Positions 35,047 through 44,415 of a stretch of 56,814 nucleotides of DNA are shown here, piece after piece. Source of the DNA: Calothrix membranacea FACHB-236 (lineage in GTDB: Bacteria > Cyanobacteriota > Cyanobacteriia > Cyanobacteriales > Nostocaceae). Position 1 is the stretch's first letter. Each line of letters opens with the position of its first letter. Below the pieces are notes generated by a model. The model saw only the letters and a list, made by a program, of their open reading frames with translations. It was not told the origin of the DNA and made no database searches. The translations under genes and the position numbers were made by a program. The stretch lies in contig NZ_JACJPX010000053.1 in the NCBI RefSeq assembly GCF_014696315.1, positions 1 through 56,814 of the forward strand, read 5' to 3'.

Positions 35047-37320
35047 CTACTCTTCAAGCTGACCGACGCGACGTATATTGAGAATGTCGCTCATTTTTTT
35101 AATTTGGGTAAACACTTGTTCTAGCTGTGGGCGATCGCGTATTTCTATCCCTAAGTCCATCAATGCTGGTTGTCCGATCGCAGTTTTTACCTGAGCATGG
35201 CGAACATTGATCCCCTGGTCGCTTAAACGTGACAAAATGTCTTTTAACACTCCCACGCGATCCAGTGCTTCAATTTGCACATTTACGGGATAAGTATGGG
35301 GACGCGCACTATGTTCGGCGGCGTTATTCCAGCCTACTGGTACTAGCCGTTCATATTCTACGCTTTCAAGATTATTACACCCTTGGCGATGAATAGAAAT
35401 TCCGCGGCCGCGGGTAACTACACCAATAATCTGTTCGCCTGGAATTGGAGTACAACACCCAGCTAGATGATATACCAAACCTTCTACCCCAACTATTGGC
35501 GAATCGCTGGCGCGGGAATGAGTTGTAGGCGCATCCCGCAAAGCTTTGGCGCTGGAGGCTGACTCTTTGGGTAAAAATGAGGGTGCTACAACCATAGGTT
35601 GTTGTGCTTTCACCACTTCTCGCCAACGGTTCAGTACTAAGTTCAGCGTAATTTCGCCGTAACCTAAACCTGCAAGTAAATCTTCGACGCTATGGTAGTT
35701 ACATTTTTCTGCCACACTCTGCATAGCATCTGATTTCAGCAGACTCTCGAAACCAGTTTTCCCAAGTTCTTTTTCTAATAATTCCCGGCCTCGTGCCACA
35801 TTTTCTTCGCGGCGCGATCGCTTATACCATTGTTTAATCCGATATTTGGCTGCGGAAGTTCTGACAAAGTTCAACCAATCCAAACTAGGATGGCAGTTCT
35901 TTTGGGTCATGACTTCTACAATATCGCCATTGTGCAATCGCGTTGACAGTGGAACCATACGCCCATTGACTTTAGCTCCAGCACAGTGGTTACCCACTTC
36001 AGTATGAATGCGATAAGCAAAATCTATACTTGTAGAACCAGGACTTAAAGGAATTACATCACCTTTAGGGGTGAAAACATAAACATCATCTTCAAATAAA
36101 TTATCTTTGACGCTATCAAGATATTCTTGAGCATCCTTTAAGTCACTTTGCCATTCCAGCAGTTGTCGCAACCATGTAAATTTCTCATCTGTGGCTGTTA
36201 AATGGCTATTATTAGAATTGCCTGTTTCTTTATATTTCCAATGGGCAGCAATTCCATACTCAGCAATATGGTGCATTTCCATCGTCCGGATTTGCACTTC
36301 TAAAGGACGACCAGTCAGCCCAATTACTCCAGTATGTAATGACTGATAACGGTTCGGTTTTGGTAGTCCAATATAATCTTTAAACCTACCAGGAATTGGA
36401 CGAAAGGCATCATGAACTACGGCTAAAGCACGATAGCATTCTTCATTTGTCTCGACAATAATCCGCAGTGCTGCTAAATCATAGATTTCATGAAATTCTT
36501 TTTGCTGTCGTTGCATCTTTTGGTAAATACTATAAAGATGCTTAGGACGACCGCTAATATCAAGGCATTTAATGCTGGCTTGTTGTAGGCGATCGCGTAA
36601 AATTGCTGTAGCTTTAGCTAATTTCTCTTCTCTTGATGTCCGTTTCTCAGAAACGTGCTGTTGAATTTCACGGAAAGCTTCTGGCTCTAAATATTTAAAA
36701 GATAAATCTTCTAATTCCCATTTAAAATGCCAGATACCCAAACGATTAGCTAAGGGAGCAAAAATATCTCTGGTTTCTTGAGCAATGCGACGGCGTTTTT
36801 CATCTGGCATAAATTGCAGAGTTCGCATATTATGCAGACGGTCTGCTAACTTTACTACAATTACCCGAATATCCTGTGCCATTGCCAAAAACATCCGTCG
36901 GAAGTTTTCTGCTTGACTTTCAGTTTTGCTTTTGAAATTGATTTTAGAAAGTTTAGTGACACCTTCTACCAATTGCCTTACTTCTGAACCAAATAGCTCA
37001 TCTATTTGTTCAATTGTAATCTCTGTATCTTCTACTACATCATGAAGAAATCCAGCTGCTATCATAGCAGCACTACCGCCTAAATCACGCAGTAATCCAG
37101 CCACTGCAACGGGATGGCAGATGTATGGTTCTCCCGATTTTCGGTATTGCCCTTGATGGAGTTGATAAGCGAATTGGAATGCCCGACCAATTAACACTGT
37201 GTCATTATGCCTTCGATCATCTTCCACTGCACCGTCATTTCTGAATGACTCTTTTAAACATTTCTTGAGCCACTCCGGAAGAGGAACATCAATGGAAGAA
37301 TTGAGAACTATGGTACTCAT
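35047..37320 (-). CDS. relA/spoT: Bifunctional (p)ppGpp synthetase/hydrolase (RelA/SpoT)
   Basis: Long RSH protein of 757 residues, taking the ATG at 37320 (MSTIVLNSSIDV). Upstream codons to 37368 would add 16 residues of unlikely sequence. HD hydrolase domain with HD at about 93-94 in AAGFLHDVVEDTE; synthetase domain with SGRPKHLYSIYQKM and RYQSLHTGV; TGS domain with VFTPKGDVIPL; C-terminal ACT domain (DRVGVLKDILSRLSDQG). All catalytic residues look intact, so both synthesis and hydrolysis are expected. The stringent response sets growth and stress state. It is transcribed alone and divergently from the PatD-like gene. Confidence 0.93.
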   Translation of the reverse strand: MSTIVLNSSIDVPLPEWLKKCLKESFRNDGAVEDDRRHNDTVLIGRAFQFAYQLHQGQYRKSGEPYICHPVAVAGLLRDLGGSAAMIAAGFLHDVVEDTEITIEQIDELFGSEVRQLVEGVTKLSKINFKSKTESQAENFRRMFLAMAQDIRVIVVKLADRLHNMRTLQFMPDEKRRRIAQETRDIFAPLANRLGIWHFKWELEDLSFKYLEPEAFREIQQHVSEKRTSREEKLAKATAILRDRLQQASIKCLDISGRPKHLYSIYQKMQRQQKEFHEIYDLAALRIIVETNEECYRALAVVHDAFRPIPGRFKDYIGLPKPNRYQSLHTGVIGLTGRPLEVQIRTMEMHHIAEYGIAAHWKYKETGNSNNSHLTATDEKFTWLRQLLEWQSDLKDAQEYLDSVKDNLFEDDVYVFTPKGDVIPLSPGSTSIDFAYRIHTEVGNHCAGAKVNGRMVPLSTRLHNGDIVEVMTQKNCHPSLDWLNFVRTSAAKYRIKQWYKRSRREENVARGRELLEKELGKTGFESLLKSDAMQSVAEKCNYHSVEDLLAGLGYGEITLNLVLNRWREVVKAQQPMVVAPSFLPKESASSAKALRDAPTTHSRASDSPIVGVEGLVYHLAGCCTPIPGEQIIGVVTRGRGISIHRQGCNNLESVEYERLVPVGWNNAAEHSARPHTYPVNVQIEALDRVGVLKDILSRLSDQGINVRHAQVKTAIGQPALMDLGIEIRDRPQLEQVFTQIKKMSDILNIRRVGQLEE

Positions 37321-37506
37321 AAAAAGAGAACTAAAGGTGATCTGTGGATAAAGTTTAGAGAGGAGCAAACTAACAGCATTGCCGCAGGAAAATGCTAATG
37401 CCCAAAGACCGGTAGAAAAACCTTGAGAAGATGATTACTAATTGTTATGGTAACCATCGAGTAGAAGCTTTAAGTTACATAATTCCAAATATATATTTCT
37501 GGCAAA

Positions 37507-37533
37507 TAAAGCCTCAAAGCAGGACTTGAGGCT
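37507..37533. terminator. Hairpin in the relA/spoT-patD intergenic region
   Basis: AAGCCTCAA and TTGAGGCTT form a 9-bp stem. It lies between two divergent genes, so it is more likely a regulatory structure in a leader than a terminator. Confidence 0.4.
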
Positions 37534-37610
37534 TCTAGTTCTAAAAAGAGCTGAAGAAAGTTTATTGTAGAAAAATTACTTGACATTAATACTATCTTAA
37601 CTACCACTGG

Positions 37611-37967
37611 ATGTCTCTAAATCAAGAGAAATATCAGGACTTGGCAAATTTGTTAGAGCAATTCCGCTCTGATGCCAACAAGACCACACTAGATGCAACT
37701 GAACTGCGACAGCGTTTAGCCTCCTTAAATCAATTGTTTGGGCAGCAGATTCTACCTTTACCTGAACTGAATTCGCGAGAACAGTCTTATCGGACAGAGA
37801 TTGGCAAGCAGTTGCGCCTATTGGAAATTGACATAATGTTTTTCCAAGGAGCAAGGCAGGTATCAACTGCACAAGCTAGGCTGCAAACCATTAGCGATCG
37901 CTTGACAACTCTCATCCAATATTGCGATGCTATCCTGCGACCAGAAGATACAGAGGAGAAATCATAA
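37611..37967 (+). CDS. patD: PatD-like heterocyst frequency control protein
   Basis: Helical protein of 118 residues with no membrane helix. The pattern QSYRTEIGKQLRLLEIDIMFFQGARQ and the later LQTISDRLTTLIQYC (each a separate block) recall PatD, a small protein that affects FtsZ assembly and heterocyst spacing in Anabaena. I recognise the family from memory and could not check it. If right, it links cell division to differentiation. It lies divergent from relA/spoT with about 290 bases between them. Confidence 0.55.
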   Translation: MSLNQEKYQDLANLLEQFRSDANKTTLDATELRQRLASLNQLFGQQILPLPELNSREQSYRTEIGKQLRLLEIDIMFFQGARQVSTAQARLQTISDRLTTLIQYCDAILRPEDTEEKS

Positions 37968-38126
37968 TTGATTTCCTTTTGATCTAGTTTATTTATCATC
38001 CCACCTCTGACTGACAGTTGACAGCTATTTTGACAACAAGTTGTAAACTACGTAAATTTCACGATTGAGCATTGGTATTGGGGACTGGGGACTGGGGGTG
38101 AGGGAGATGAGGGAGAAACCCTATCA

Positions 38127-38168
38127 CCAATTACCAATTACCAATTACCAATTACCAATTACCAATTA
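38127..38168. repeat. Heptanucleotide STRR (CCAATTA)6
   Basis: Six direct copies of CCAATTA, next to GGGGACT repeats upstream and CCCCATG-type repeats downstream. These 7-base arrays are typical of heterocystous cyanobacteria. Confidence 0.9.
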
Positions 38169-38266
38169 CCCCATGCCCTATGCCCCATGCCCAATCCCTT
38201 GAAGGAGCAAAGTTATAGTGCGATGCATATAGGTGTCTACAGGCTCTGCTGTGGGTTTAAATATCA

Positions 38267-38449
38267 GTGCATAAAACAACAGCCCATCAACAAGCACTGG
38301 CTTTACTGAGTCAAACAGTAGATATTCAAGCAGCAGTTTTGTCTTTTGCAGATATCTTTCGAGTTGTGGGAGTGGCGTTTCTTTGCTCATTACCTTTATT
38401 ACTCTTTTTAGGCAAAGGTGGTGCGGGAGCAAAAGCACCGGTACATTGA
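38267..38449 (+). pseudogene. 3' remnant of an MFS (EmrB/DHA2-type) exporter gene
   Basis: The frame reads HQQALALLSQTVDIQAAVLS then FADIFRVVGVAFLCSLPLLLFLG, ending with a stop. This is the layout of the last helix and tail of DHA2-family drug exporters (QQALALL..TV..QA..LSF.D.F...G). Only about 60 of some 500 codons remain. Upstream there is no further match, only repeats, so the gene was cut near residue 450. Probably the result of a deletion at the STRR region. Confidence 0.65.
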
Positions 38450-38914
38450 GCGTGAGTTGCTTTGAGAAATAGTAGCTGAAGACAGCAGAGGGAGCAGAGG
38501 AAGATCTGACGCGTTGCATGGGACATTGGAAACTTTTTTCCCATGCCCCATTCCCTATATTCACATAAGTAAATATTATAAGCACTATTACTTATTTATA
38601 TGATTCGTGTATTTCCTTACTCAGGTTGAAAGGATATTTTGGATCTTATATGTCAAGGATTCATGACATTTAGACTCAATTAAATTTTTTTAATCAATGA
38701 ATTTAAATTTATTACTACGAAGAATGCTGATTTAAGATTTAGACTTTTTGTTCATCAGATGGAAATCCTAGTTGATAACTCTAATTTAAAATTCCACCTA
38801 TTGACAGAGTTTAGGTATTTTTTTAGCTAAGTTGCTGACCAAGATTAGCTAAATCAATAAATACAGGGAATTGTTTTGTTTTCAGGCTGTTAGTTGTACT
38901 TTCTGTAGAGATTT

Positions 38915-39508
38915 ATGAAAGGTTATTTACCCAAAGGGCGGCTTTCTTCAATATATATAAGCAGATTTAACCATCAATATGTTCAGGAGAAATGGAAGAG
39001 TTACTGCTTCAAAATACGTGGGACTAAACGTTCATCTGCTTTAGATAGGCCTCACCACAGACACATCTTTTGGAGTTGGTGCGGCAGTTTTATTGGTATA
39101 GCAGCAACAGCTTACCTTTCTATAAAAATGAATTCTCCTTTATTAATGGCTCCCTTTGGTGCGACAAGCGTATTAATCTTTGGTATACCTGATAGTCCTT
39201 TAGCCCAACCCCGAAATGTAATTGGTGGTAATTTTGTAGCAGCATTAGTTAGCCTGACTATTCTGCATCTTTTCGGTTCAGAACCTTGGGCTATGGGAAT
39301 GGCTGTAGCTACAGCTATTGGGATGATGCAACTTACTGCAACCTTACATCCTCCTTCCGGTGCAGTTGCATTAGTTGTAATGATGACGAAAGCATCCTGG
39401 CAATTTCTGTTAACTCCAGCCTTAGAAGGTTCGATAATTTTGGTACTATGTGCTGTAGTATTCAATAATTTGGCACATGAGCGAACATATCCCAAATATT
39501 GGTTATAA
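38915..39508 (+). CDS. HPP family membrane protein
   Basis: Membrane protein of 197 residues with four or five helices, of the HPP family. The name motif is in ATLHPPSGAVALV, and the other hallmark is MAPFGATSVLIFGIPDSPLAQPRN (read as APFGATSVL and PLAQPRN). Members in cyanobacteria and chloroplasts have been linked to nitrite transport. The 50-residue N-terminal part before the first helix is basic and variable. A strong terminator follows. Confidence 0.88.
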   Translation: MKGYLPKGRLSSIYISRFNHQYVQEKWKSYCFKIRGTKRSSALDRPHHRHIFWSWCGSFIGIAATAYLSIKMNSPLLMAPFGATSVLIFGIPDSPLAQPRNVIGGNFVAALVSLTILHLFGSEPWAMGMAVATAIGMMQLTATLHPPSGAVALVVMMTKASWQFLLTPALEGSIILVLCAVVFNNLAHERTYPKYWL

Positions 39509-39513
39509 AATTT

Positions 39514-39552
39514 GGCGTTGCTGTCTATCCGTGAGTGGGATTCAGCAACGCC
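39514..39552 (+). terminator. Terminator of the HPP gene
   Basis: GGCGTTGCTG and CAGCAACGCC, a perfect 10-bp stem with a 19-base loop, then GAACTTTCT. It begins five bases after the HPP stop. Confidence 0.75.
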
Positions 39553-39621
39553 GAACTTTCTATTATGTAGATTAAACAGGCGATCGCAATTAAAATGTTG
39601 TGTATTCAGCCTGTCGTGCCA

Positions 39622-40092
39622 TTAAGAAGCATTGCTGTCTGTAATTTGCTCTTTAGCTGAATCAACTTCTCCTGCTAACTCTTGGCGAGTTGAAGCTTTT
39701 AAAAAATAGCGGGAGACAAACCAGATGACGTAGCTAAATCCAATCAACTGAAAAAATGAAGCCAAAAATGGAATATCATCAATGGCATCTGTAATTGCCA
39801 CTAACATTCTGAGGGCGATTACTGTTGCTACAAGCACGGCAAAGCTAATGACAGAAAACTTGTATTCATTGACGAAATTAGCTACATTTTTCGGCAATGT
39901 TTCCAAAAATTCCGCAGTTTTTCTATCTATTTCTGTACCTTTATTTTCAAATTGAGTCTCATCTGTTACCGTTGACAAAGTTTTTGCTGGTGAACTGTCA
40001 ATTGTTGTCTGATTGCTTGTATAAGAAGCCTCAACATTATCAGTAGTGGAGATAGGCTCAACATATTTTTGTGGTTGTACTTGAGTTTGCAT
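39622..40092 (-). CDS. CAAD-domain (CURT1-like) membrane protein
   Basis: Protein of 156 residues. The first 75 are polar, rich in Thr, Ser and Gln. Then comes the CAAD domain: an amphipathic helix (LPKNVANFVNEYK), two membrane helices (about 88-105 and 115-132), and a final amphipathic part with SRYFLKASTRQELAGEVD. CAAD domains are attached to some cyanobacterial aminoacyl-tRNA synthetases and are related to thylakoid-curving CURT1 proteins of plants. This is a free-standing member and probably sits in the thylakoid membrane. It is convergent with the HPP gene. Confidence 0.88.
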   Translation of the reverse strand: MQTQVQPQKYVEPISTTDNVEASYTSNQTTIDSSPAKTLSTVTDETQFENKGTEIDRKTAEFLETLPKNVANFVNEYKFSVISFAVLVATVIALRMLVAITDAIDDIPFLASFFQLIGFSYVIWFVSRYFLKASTRQELAGEVDSAKEQITDSNAS

Positions 40093-41172
40093 AATTTTTT
40101 AGAGAAATTGTTCATTTTCGGATGTGATATTACCATTCCGGCAGTTTTTAGTCTGTTTTTCATCAACCATTGGGATATATTTGCTCCCTCAAAAGTCATA
40201 AAATTTTTCTTTAAAATCAAATAAATAAAATACAGGCAGCAATTTTTACATTTATCGAATAAGTGTAGATACCTTGTATGTCAAGTCTCTACATTGTTTT
40301 GGGTTTTATGCTTCTATGTCATCTCCTTAAAATTGGCAAAATACGCACAGAAGAAGTAACGGAGATAGCGCGAGGAAAAGTTACTGTAGGGTGTGTTAGG
40401 CGCATATTTTCGATATGATTTGTTACAAAATAACTATCCTAGCGCCTAACGCACCGCCGCATGAATGGTGCGTTACGGCTAAATTTCATTGTCTCTTTGT
40501 CCCAAATCATTTCATAGCCGTAACACACCCTACCTAAAATTTACTTTATGAATAACCTCTTAGAATCTGTCAATTCCTAGTTTTAAATATTTAGTGGTTT
40601 TGGCTTGCAGCTTCATAATTAAACTAGAAATTGATTAGTAAAAATATCAGTAGTAATCAGAAAAAAAATTGCGTATTTATAAGAAATTCCCACTGTTCAC
40701 ACAGTGGGATAACAATCTATTTCGATTCAATTCTGAGCTTAACATGTTGTATATGAATGCACGTCAAGATGAAATTAAGATGAAATGATTGTATTTCTAT
40801 AGATTGAAATATTTATTACCTCATTTATATATTGCGATCGCACCAGATAAATCTCCTTATGAGCATCTTCTCAGCCCTAATAAGCTAACTGAAATTTCAT
40901 TACCTTAGTGAGTTAGCGCTTTAAGGTTGTACACCATTTACCTGAAATATAATTTATGCCATCTACTGATAGATATAAAATTGAGTATTAACCAATATTT
41001 TATAATTCTTTCGAGAGATTATTTAACTCTATAGTTGCCTACTAAGGCTAAATATGAGATGTCATGCCTTGAAAATAATACTTCTGAGTCTACCTTAGGG
41101 TGATGCATTGATAGGCAAAAATTCCTTAGCCTAAGTTCAGAGTTAAATAAAAGGTATAAGGGAAAAATTTGT
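40093..41172. other. Long intergenic region with palindromic element
   Basis: About 1080 bases. It holds the 146-base palindromic element (40387-40532); the rest is AT-rich. A CACTGTTCACACAGTG hairpin lies near 40690-40710. No gene is visible. Confidence 0.5.
40387..40532. repeat. 146-nt palindromic element, copy A
   Basis: The ends TAGGGTGTGTTA and TAACACACCCTA are exact inverse copies. Inside are two hairpin arms: TTAGGCGC...GCGCCTAA and GTTACGGCTA...TAGCCGTAAC, joined by CGCACCGCCGCATGAATGGT. The reverse complement of the whole unit recurs with the same length at 43892-44037. Confidence 0.85.
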
Positions 41173-41742
41173 ATGACAGCAAATGTTTCTAGTGATATTA
41201 ACAAGAGTGATAATAAGTCCCTATTAACAGGTATTCTCTTGATTGTTTTAGGGGTTATTGCCATCGCATTGCCTACTGTATCCACAATTTTTGCAGAAAC
41301 TTGGGTAGCGATAATTCTGGCTTCTGCTGGATTTGCCAAGCTTTTCTATGCATATAACACCCGCCAGTCAGGTGGCTTTCTTTGGAAACTGCTATTAGGC
41401 GTACTCTACATTGCAACGGGTATCATGCTGTTGATTTACCCTTCTACGGGTATTTTCACATTGACTTTATTGTTGGGTAGCTTCTTGTTAACTGAAGGTG
41501 TTTTCGAGTTAATTCTGGCATTTAAACTGCGTCCCCAACAAAACTGGACATGGGTTTTAGGCGACGGGATTATCACATTAGTATTAGGTGCAATGATTTG
41601 GTTCCAGTGGCCCTTTAATGCACCTTGGGTAATTGGAACTCTATTAGGTGTTAGCATTCTGTTCACTGGCGTTTCCCGGTTGATGCTGTCTTGGAATCGT
41701 TCTAATTTAGATAACCCTGATCAAGCCGCAGGATCTGCTTAA
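41173..41742 (+). CDS. HdeD family membrane protein
   Basis: Membrane protein of 189 residues with six helices (DUF308/HdeD family). In E. coli HdeD supports acid resistance at high cell density. Helices are readable as GILLIVLGVIAIALPTVST, the alternating GILLLIY and VLGDGIITLVLGAMIWFQWP blocks and the last helix after GTLLGVSILFTG. Both halves are alike, a known internal duplication. No partner genes are adjacent, and the role in cyanobacteria is not known. Confidence 0.88.
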   Translation: MTANVSSDINKSDNKSLLTGILLIVLGVIAIALPTVSTIFAETWVAIILASAGFAKLFYAYNTRQSGGFLWKLLLGVLYIATGIMLLIYPSTGIFTLTLLLGSFLLTEGVFELILAFKLRPQQNWTWVLGDGIITLVLGAMIWFQWPFNAPWVIGTLLGVSILFTGVSRLMLSWNRSNLDNPDQAAGSA

Positions 41743-41760
41743 GTCTGTGATATCTTCTAG

Positions 41761-41792
41761 GGTGAGCATTGCACGGAATTACACACTCACCC
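41761..41792. terminator. Hairpin between convergent genes
   Basis: GGGTGAG and CTCACCC pair with an 18-base loop, between the HdeD gene and the end of the GST gene. It may serve as a bidirectional terminator. Confidence 0.4.
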
Positions 41793-41855
41793 GAATCAAG
41801 CGATCGCACTATTTGCAATATGTTCTTTGAAGTGAATGCGATCGCCTTTGATTTT

Positions 41856-42917
41856 TTAGACTGGTAAATTGGTACTGTTGCCAATTTTATCGCGATCGTG
41901 TGGTTGCAGTAGATATGCCATATCAGGCCCGGAGGGAATAATCCCACCTGGATTGAGTGGAAAGAGATTTCCATAATAATCTTGCTTCACACTTTCCAAA
42001 TTGCAGGTATCAGCCACACCTGGAAGCTGATACATATCACTTAGGTAAGCCCCTAAATTGGGATAATCTTGAATTCTCCGACGGTTACATTTAAATAGCC
42101 CATAGTAAGCAACATCAAAGCGGAATAAAGTTGTGAACAAGCGCACATCAGTTAGGGTGACTTGATTTCCACAGAGATATCGACTTGTTTGTAATGCTGC
42201 TTCAATTTCATCCAAAGTTGTAAATAATTCATTGCAAGCTTGGTTGTAAGCTGTTTGAGTTTGAGCAAAACCACAGCGATATACACCGTTATTTACACTT
42301 TGATAAATCTTTTCATTCCACCAATCAATTTTCTCTTTCAAATCATCTGGGTACAAATTCAGCATCGGATTTGTAGCGAACTCGTTCAATTGTGAGTTCA
42401 GCATCACAATAATTTCTGCACTTTCGTTGTTGACGATAGTCTTAGTTTGTTTGTCCCATAGTACGGGAACGGTTGCGCGTCCACTGTAGCCAGGTTGAGC
42501 AGCTGCATAAAATTGAGCCAGGCTAGCGCAACCTTCCTCTTCTTCATTGAACACCCAACCGCCTGCGATAGGGGAAGGATAAACAACGGTAACTGAAATA
42601 ATTTCTTCAAGTCCTTTGAGTGCGCGAACAATTAGGGTGCGATGCGCCCAAGGACAACTCATCCCCACATAAAGATGATAACGCCCTGCTGCTGGGGGGT
42701 AGAGGCTATCTTTGTCTGTACTAATAAAGTTTCTAAATTGACTTTTAGGACGAATATACTCTCCTGATTTACTGCGGGGAGCAATTTTTGACATCATCGT
42801 ATGCCACATTGTTGACCAAACAAACTTACCAAGTTTGATAATTAGCTTTGGTGGCAAAGATTTTCCCTTCTTTTGAGTCCGAGGAAAATCAGTTTGGGAA
42901 TTTTGCACATCAGTCAT
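41856..42917 (-). CDS. Glutathionyl-hydroquinone reductase (GST family)
   Basis: Protein of 353 residues matching the Xi-class GST or EcYqjG/ECM4 family, which reduces glutathionyl-hydroquinones. The active-site Cys88 is in VGMSCPWAHRTLI, the family's CPWA motif. The thioredoxin-like half continues through NNESAEIIVML, and the C-terminal helical domain has TLFRFDVAYYGLFKCN, a further hallmark. The first 60 residues are a basic extension common in this class. It probably protects against quinone adducts in the thylakoid environment. It is transcribed toward the HdeD gene. Confidence 0.9.
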   Translation of the reverse strand: MTDVQNSQTDFPRTQKKGKSLPPKLIIKLGKFVWSTMWHTMMSKIAPRSKSGEYIRPKSQFRNFISTDKDSLYPPAAGRYHLYVGMSCPWAHRTLIVRALKGLEEIISVTVVYPSPIAGGWVFNEEEEGCASLAQFYAAAQPGYSGRATVPVLWDKQTKTIVNNESAEIIVMLNSQLNEFATNPMLNLYPDDLKEKIDWWNEKIYQSVNNGVYRCGFAQTQTAYNQACNELFTTLDEIEAALQTSRYLCGNQVTLTDVRLFTTLFRFDVAYYGLFKCNRRRIQDYPNLGAYLSDMYQLPGVADTCNLESVKQDYYGNLFPLNPGGIIPSGPDMAYLLQPHDRDKIGNSTNLPV

Positions 42918-43335
42918 GGTTGCTTATTAGGGGTAAAGTAAAGGCATTTTATAAAATACTGAGCTTTTCATTTTGCCAGAATTGCCTTAATTATTTGAAA
43001 ATTAGGAGACTATACATAGCTATTACATATCTAGCATTAGAGATATTTAGCTCCGCTTTTAGTCTTGTGTAAGATTATATATTTAAAACTAATTTTATCA
43101 CTTTAGCCAGAAGCCAATATTACCCTATTTTTTTAATATATATTTAATTTGGTTTTTGAAAAATATGTAATTTTTTCAAAAACATTAATTTGATTTATAA
43201 AAATTTTTGATGCCAATTGACCTTAAAGAATGTTAGAAGCTTATATTTATAAATTCTGACATTATTTATGCTCTCAATCTATAATTTAAAAATTTATTCA
43301 ACATTTAATTATCATTTTTGTGAGACCTGTGCCAT
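42918..43335. other. AT-rich intergenic region between divergent genes
   Basis: About 420 bases, very AT-rich after 43070. It must hold the promoters of the GST gene and of the small membrane-anchored gene. No element stands out. Confidence 0.4.
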
Positions 43336-43839
43336 ATGAATATACTCAGTAAAGAGCGTTCTGAACGCGACACTAAAGCTCAAAACATCCCACGGACTTT
43401 AAAGTTTCAGGATGCAATACTACTATTTTCTTTAGTATTGATAGCTGGAATTGTCAAATTCGGTAACGTTGAGGAATCAGAGACTAATAATGTGAACCGT
43501 GTTACCCCAATATCAGAAATAGTTAACAATACAGACACATTTGTTGATAAAAGCGTCACAATTAGAAGCCAGCCGTTGCAGCAGGTAGGCTTAAGTTCTT
43601 TCACAGTTAACGATCAGCCAGGAATCATTCAAGAACCCATTTTAGTAGTGAATGCTTCAGGAGTTCCTTTTGATTTATCTGCTAATCGCAATAGAAAAGT
43701 TCAAGTTAAAGGACAAGTACGCAATTTAGGAATTCCGGAAATCGAGCGAGAATTTAATTTGAATTTACAAGACCAATACTATACAGAATATTTAAATAGA
43801 CCCGCGATTATTGCTCAATCTATAACAATTGTGCAATAA
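43336..43839 (+). CDS. Membrane-anchored protein with OB-fold-like domain (hypothetical)
   Basis: Protein of 167 residues with one N-terminal helix (AILLFSLVLIAGIVKFG) and an exported domain of about 110 residues. The domain reads like a small beta-barrel (FVDKSVTIRSQPL, SSFTVND, ILVVNASG, VQVKGQVRNL), a pattern used by OB-fold and nucleic-acid- or ligand-binding modules. No cysteine or metal site. I do not recognise a named family. It stands alone. Confidence 0.55.
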   Translation: MNILSKERSERDTKAQNIPRTLKFQDAILLFSLVLIAGIVKFGNVEESETNNVNRVTPISEIVNNTDTFVDKSVTIRSQPLQQVGLSSFTVNDQPGIIQEPILVVNASGVPFDLSANRNRKVQVKGQVRNLGIPEIEREFNLNLQDQYYTEYLNRPAIIAQSITIVQ

Positions 43840-44415
43840 GAGCCAATAGTCCAATTTTTTCAAGTAAATGAGGTACACAGTGAATCTTAAGTAGGGTGTG
43901 TTACGGCTATGAAAGTCTTTGGGGCTTATAGACAATGAATTTTAGCCGTAACGCACCGCTGCATGGATGGTGCGTTAGGCGCTAGGATAGCTATTTGGTG
44001 ACAAATCATATTGAAAATAAGCGCCTAACACACCCTACTGAACAGACACAGCTTAAAATAATTGTAGGGCTGGAAAGTAAGCCAATTAAGGCTTTTAAGA
44101 TGATAAATTGACCTATTTTGAATTTGCTAATAGCCTCATGGAATAGCTACAGGCGAACTTTTCGCAGAATCATCGACCCGTAGATAGATCATAAAAAATC
44201 TTTAGTATAGTTATAAAACCGTTACCAGCTTTCTTCCGAATGATGACAGATTATTCGGAAGAAAGTAATTTCGTTTTCACAAACAGTTCCTCTGACGGAT
44301 AGACTGAACTCTTCCTTAAGCCTTAGAATTTTTTTTAATAGCAGAGATAACCTGCCAAAAAGCAGATTTTTAGTTACCTCTAATTACTGAAAAATTAGGA
44401 AAGACCTGAGGCTGA
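43840..44415. other. Intergenic region with inverted copy of palindromic element
   Basis: About 580 bases with copy B of the 146-nt element and an inverted TCTTCCGAAT/ATTCGGAAGA repeat near 44232-44262. It should hold the promoter of the response regulator gene. Confidence 0.5.
43892..44037. repeat. 146-nt palindromic element, copy B (inverted)
   Basis: Reverse complement of the element at 40387-40532, same length, same ends (TAGGGTGTGTTA/TAACACACCCTA) and same two arms, with some base changes. The two copies flank three genes (41173-43839). Confidence 0.85.

Larger units (their letters stand above)
37968..38914. other. Repeat-rich intergenic region with a pseudogene
   Basis: About 950 bases. 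It holds GGGGACT and CCAATTA heptamer arrays, a CCCCATGCCC-rich stretch and the remnant of an MFS exporter (38267-38449). The last 300 bases are AT-rich and probably contain the promoter of the HPP gene. Confidence 0.6.

Noticed and set aside
38178-38585. Minus-strand frame of 135 codons
   Set aside because: Covers repeats and the exporter remnant on the opposite strand; the sequence has no protein-like pattern.
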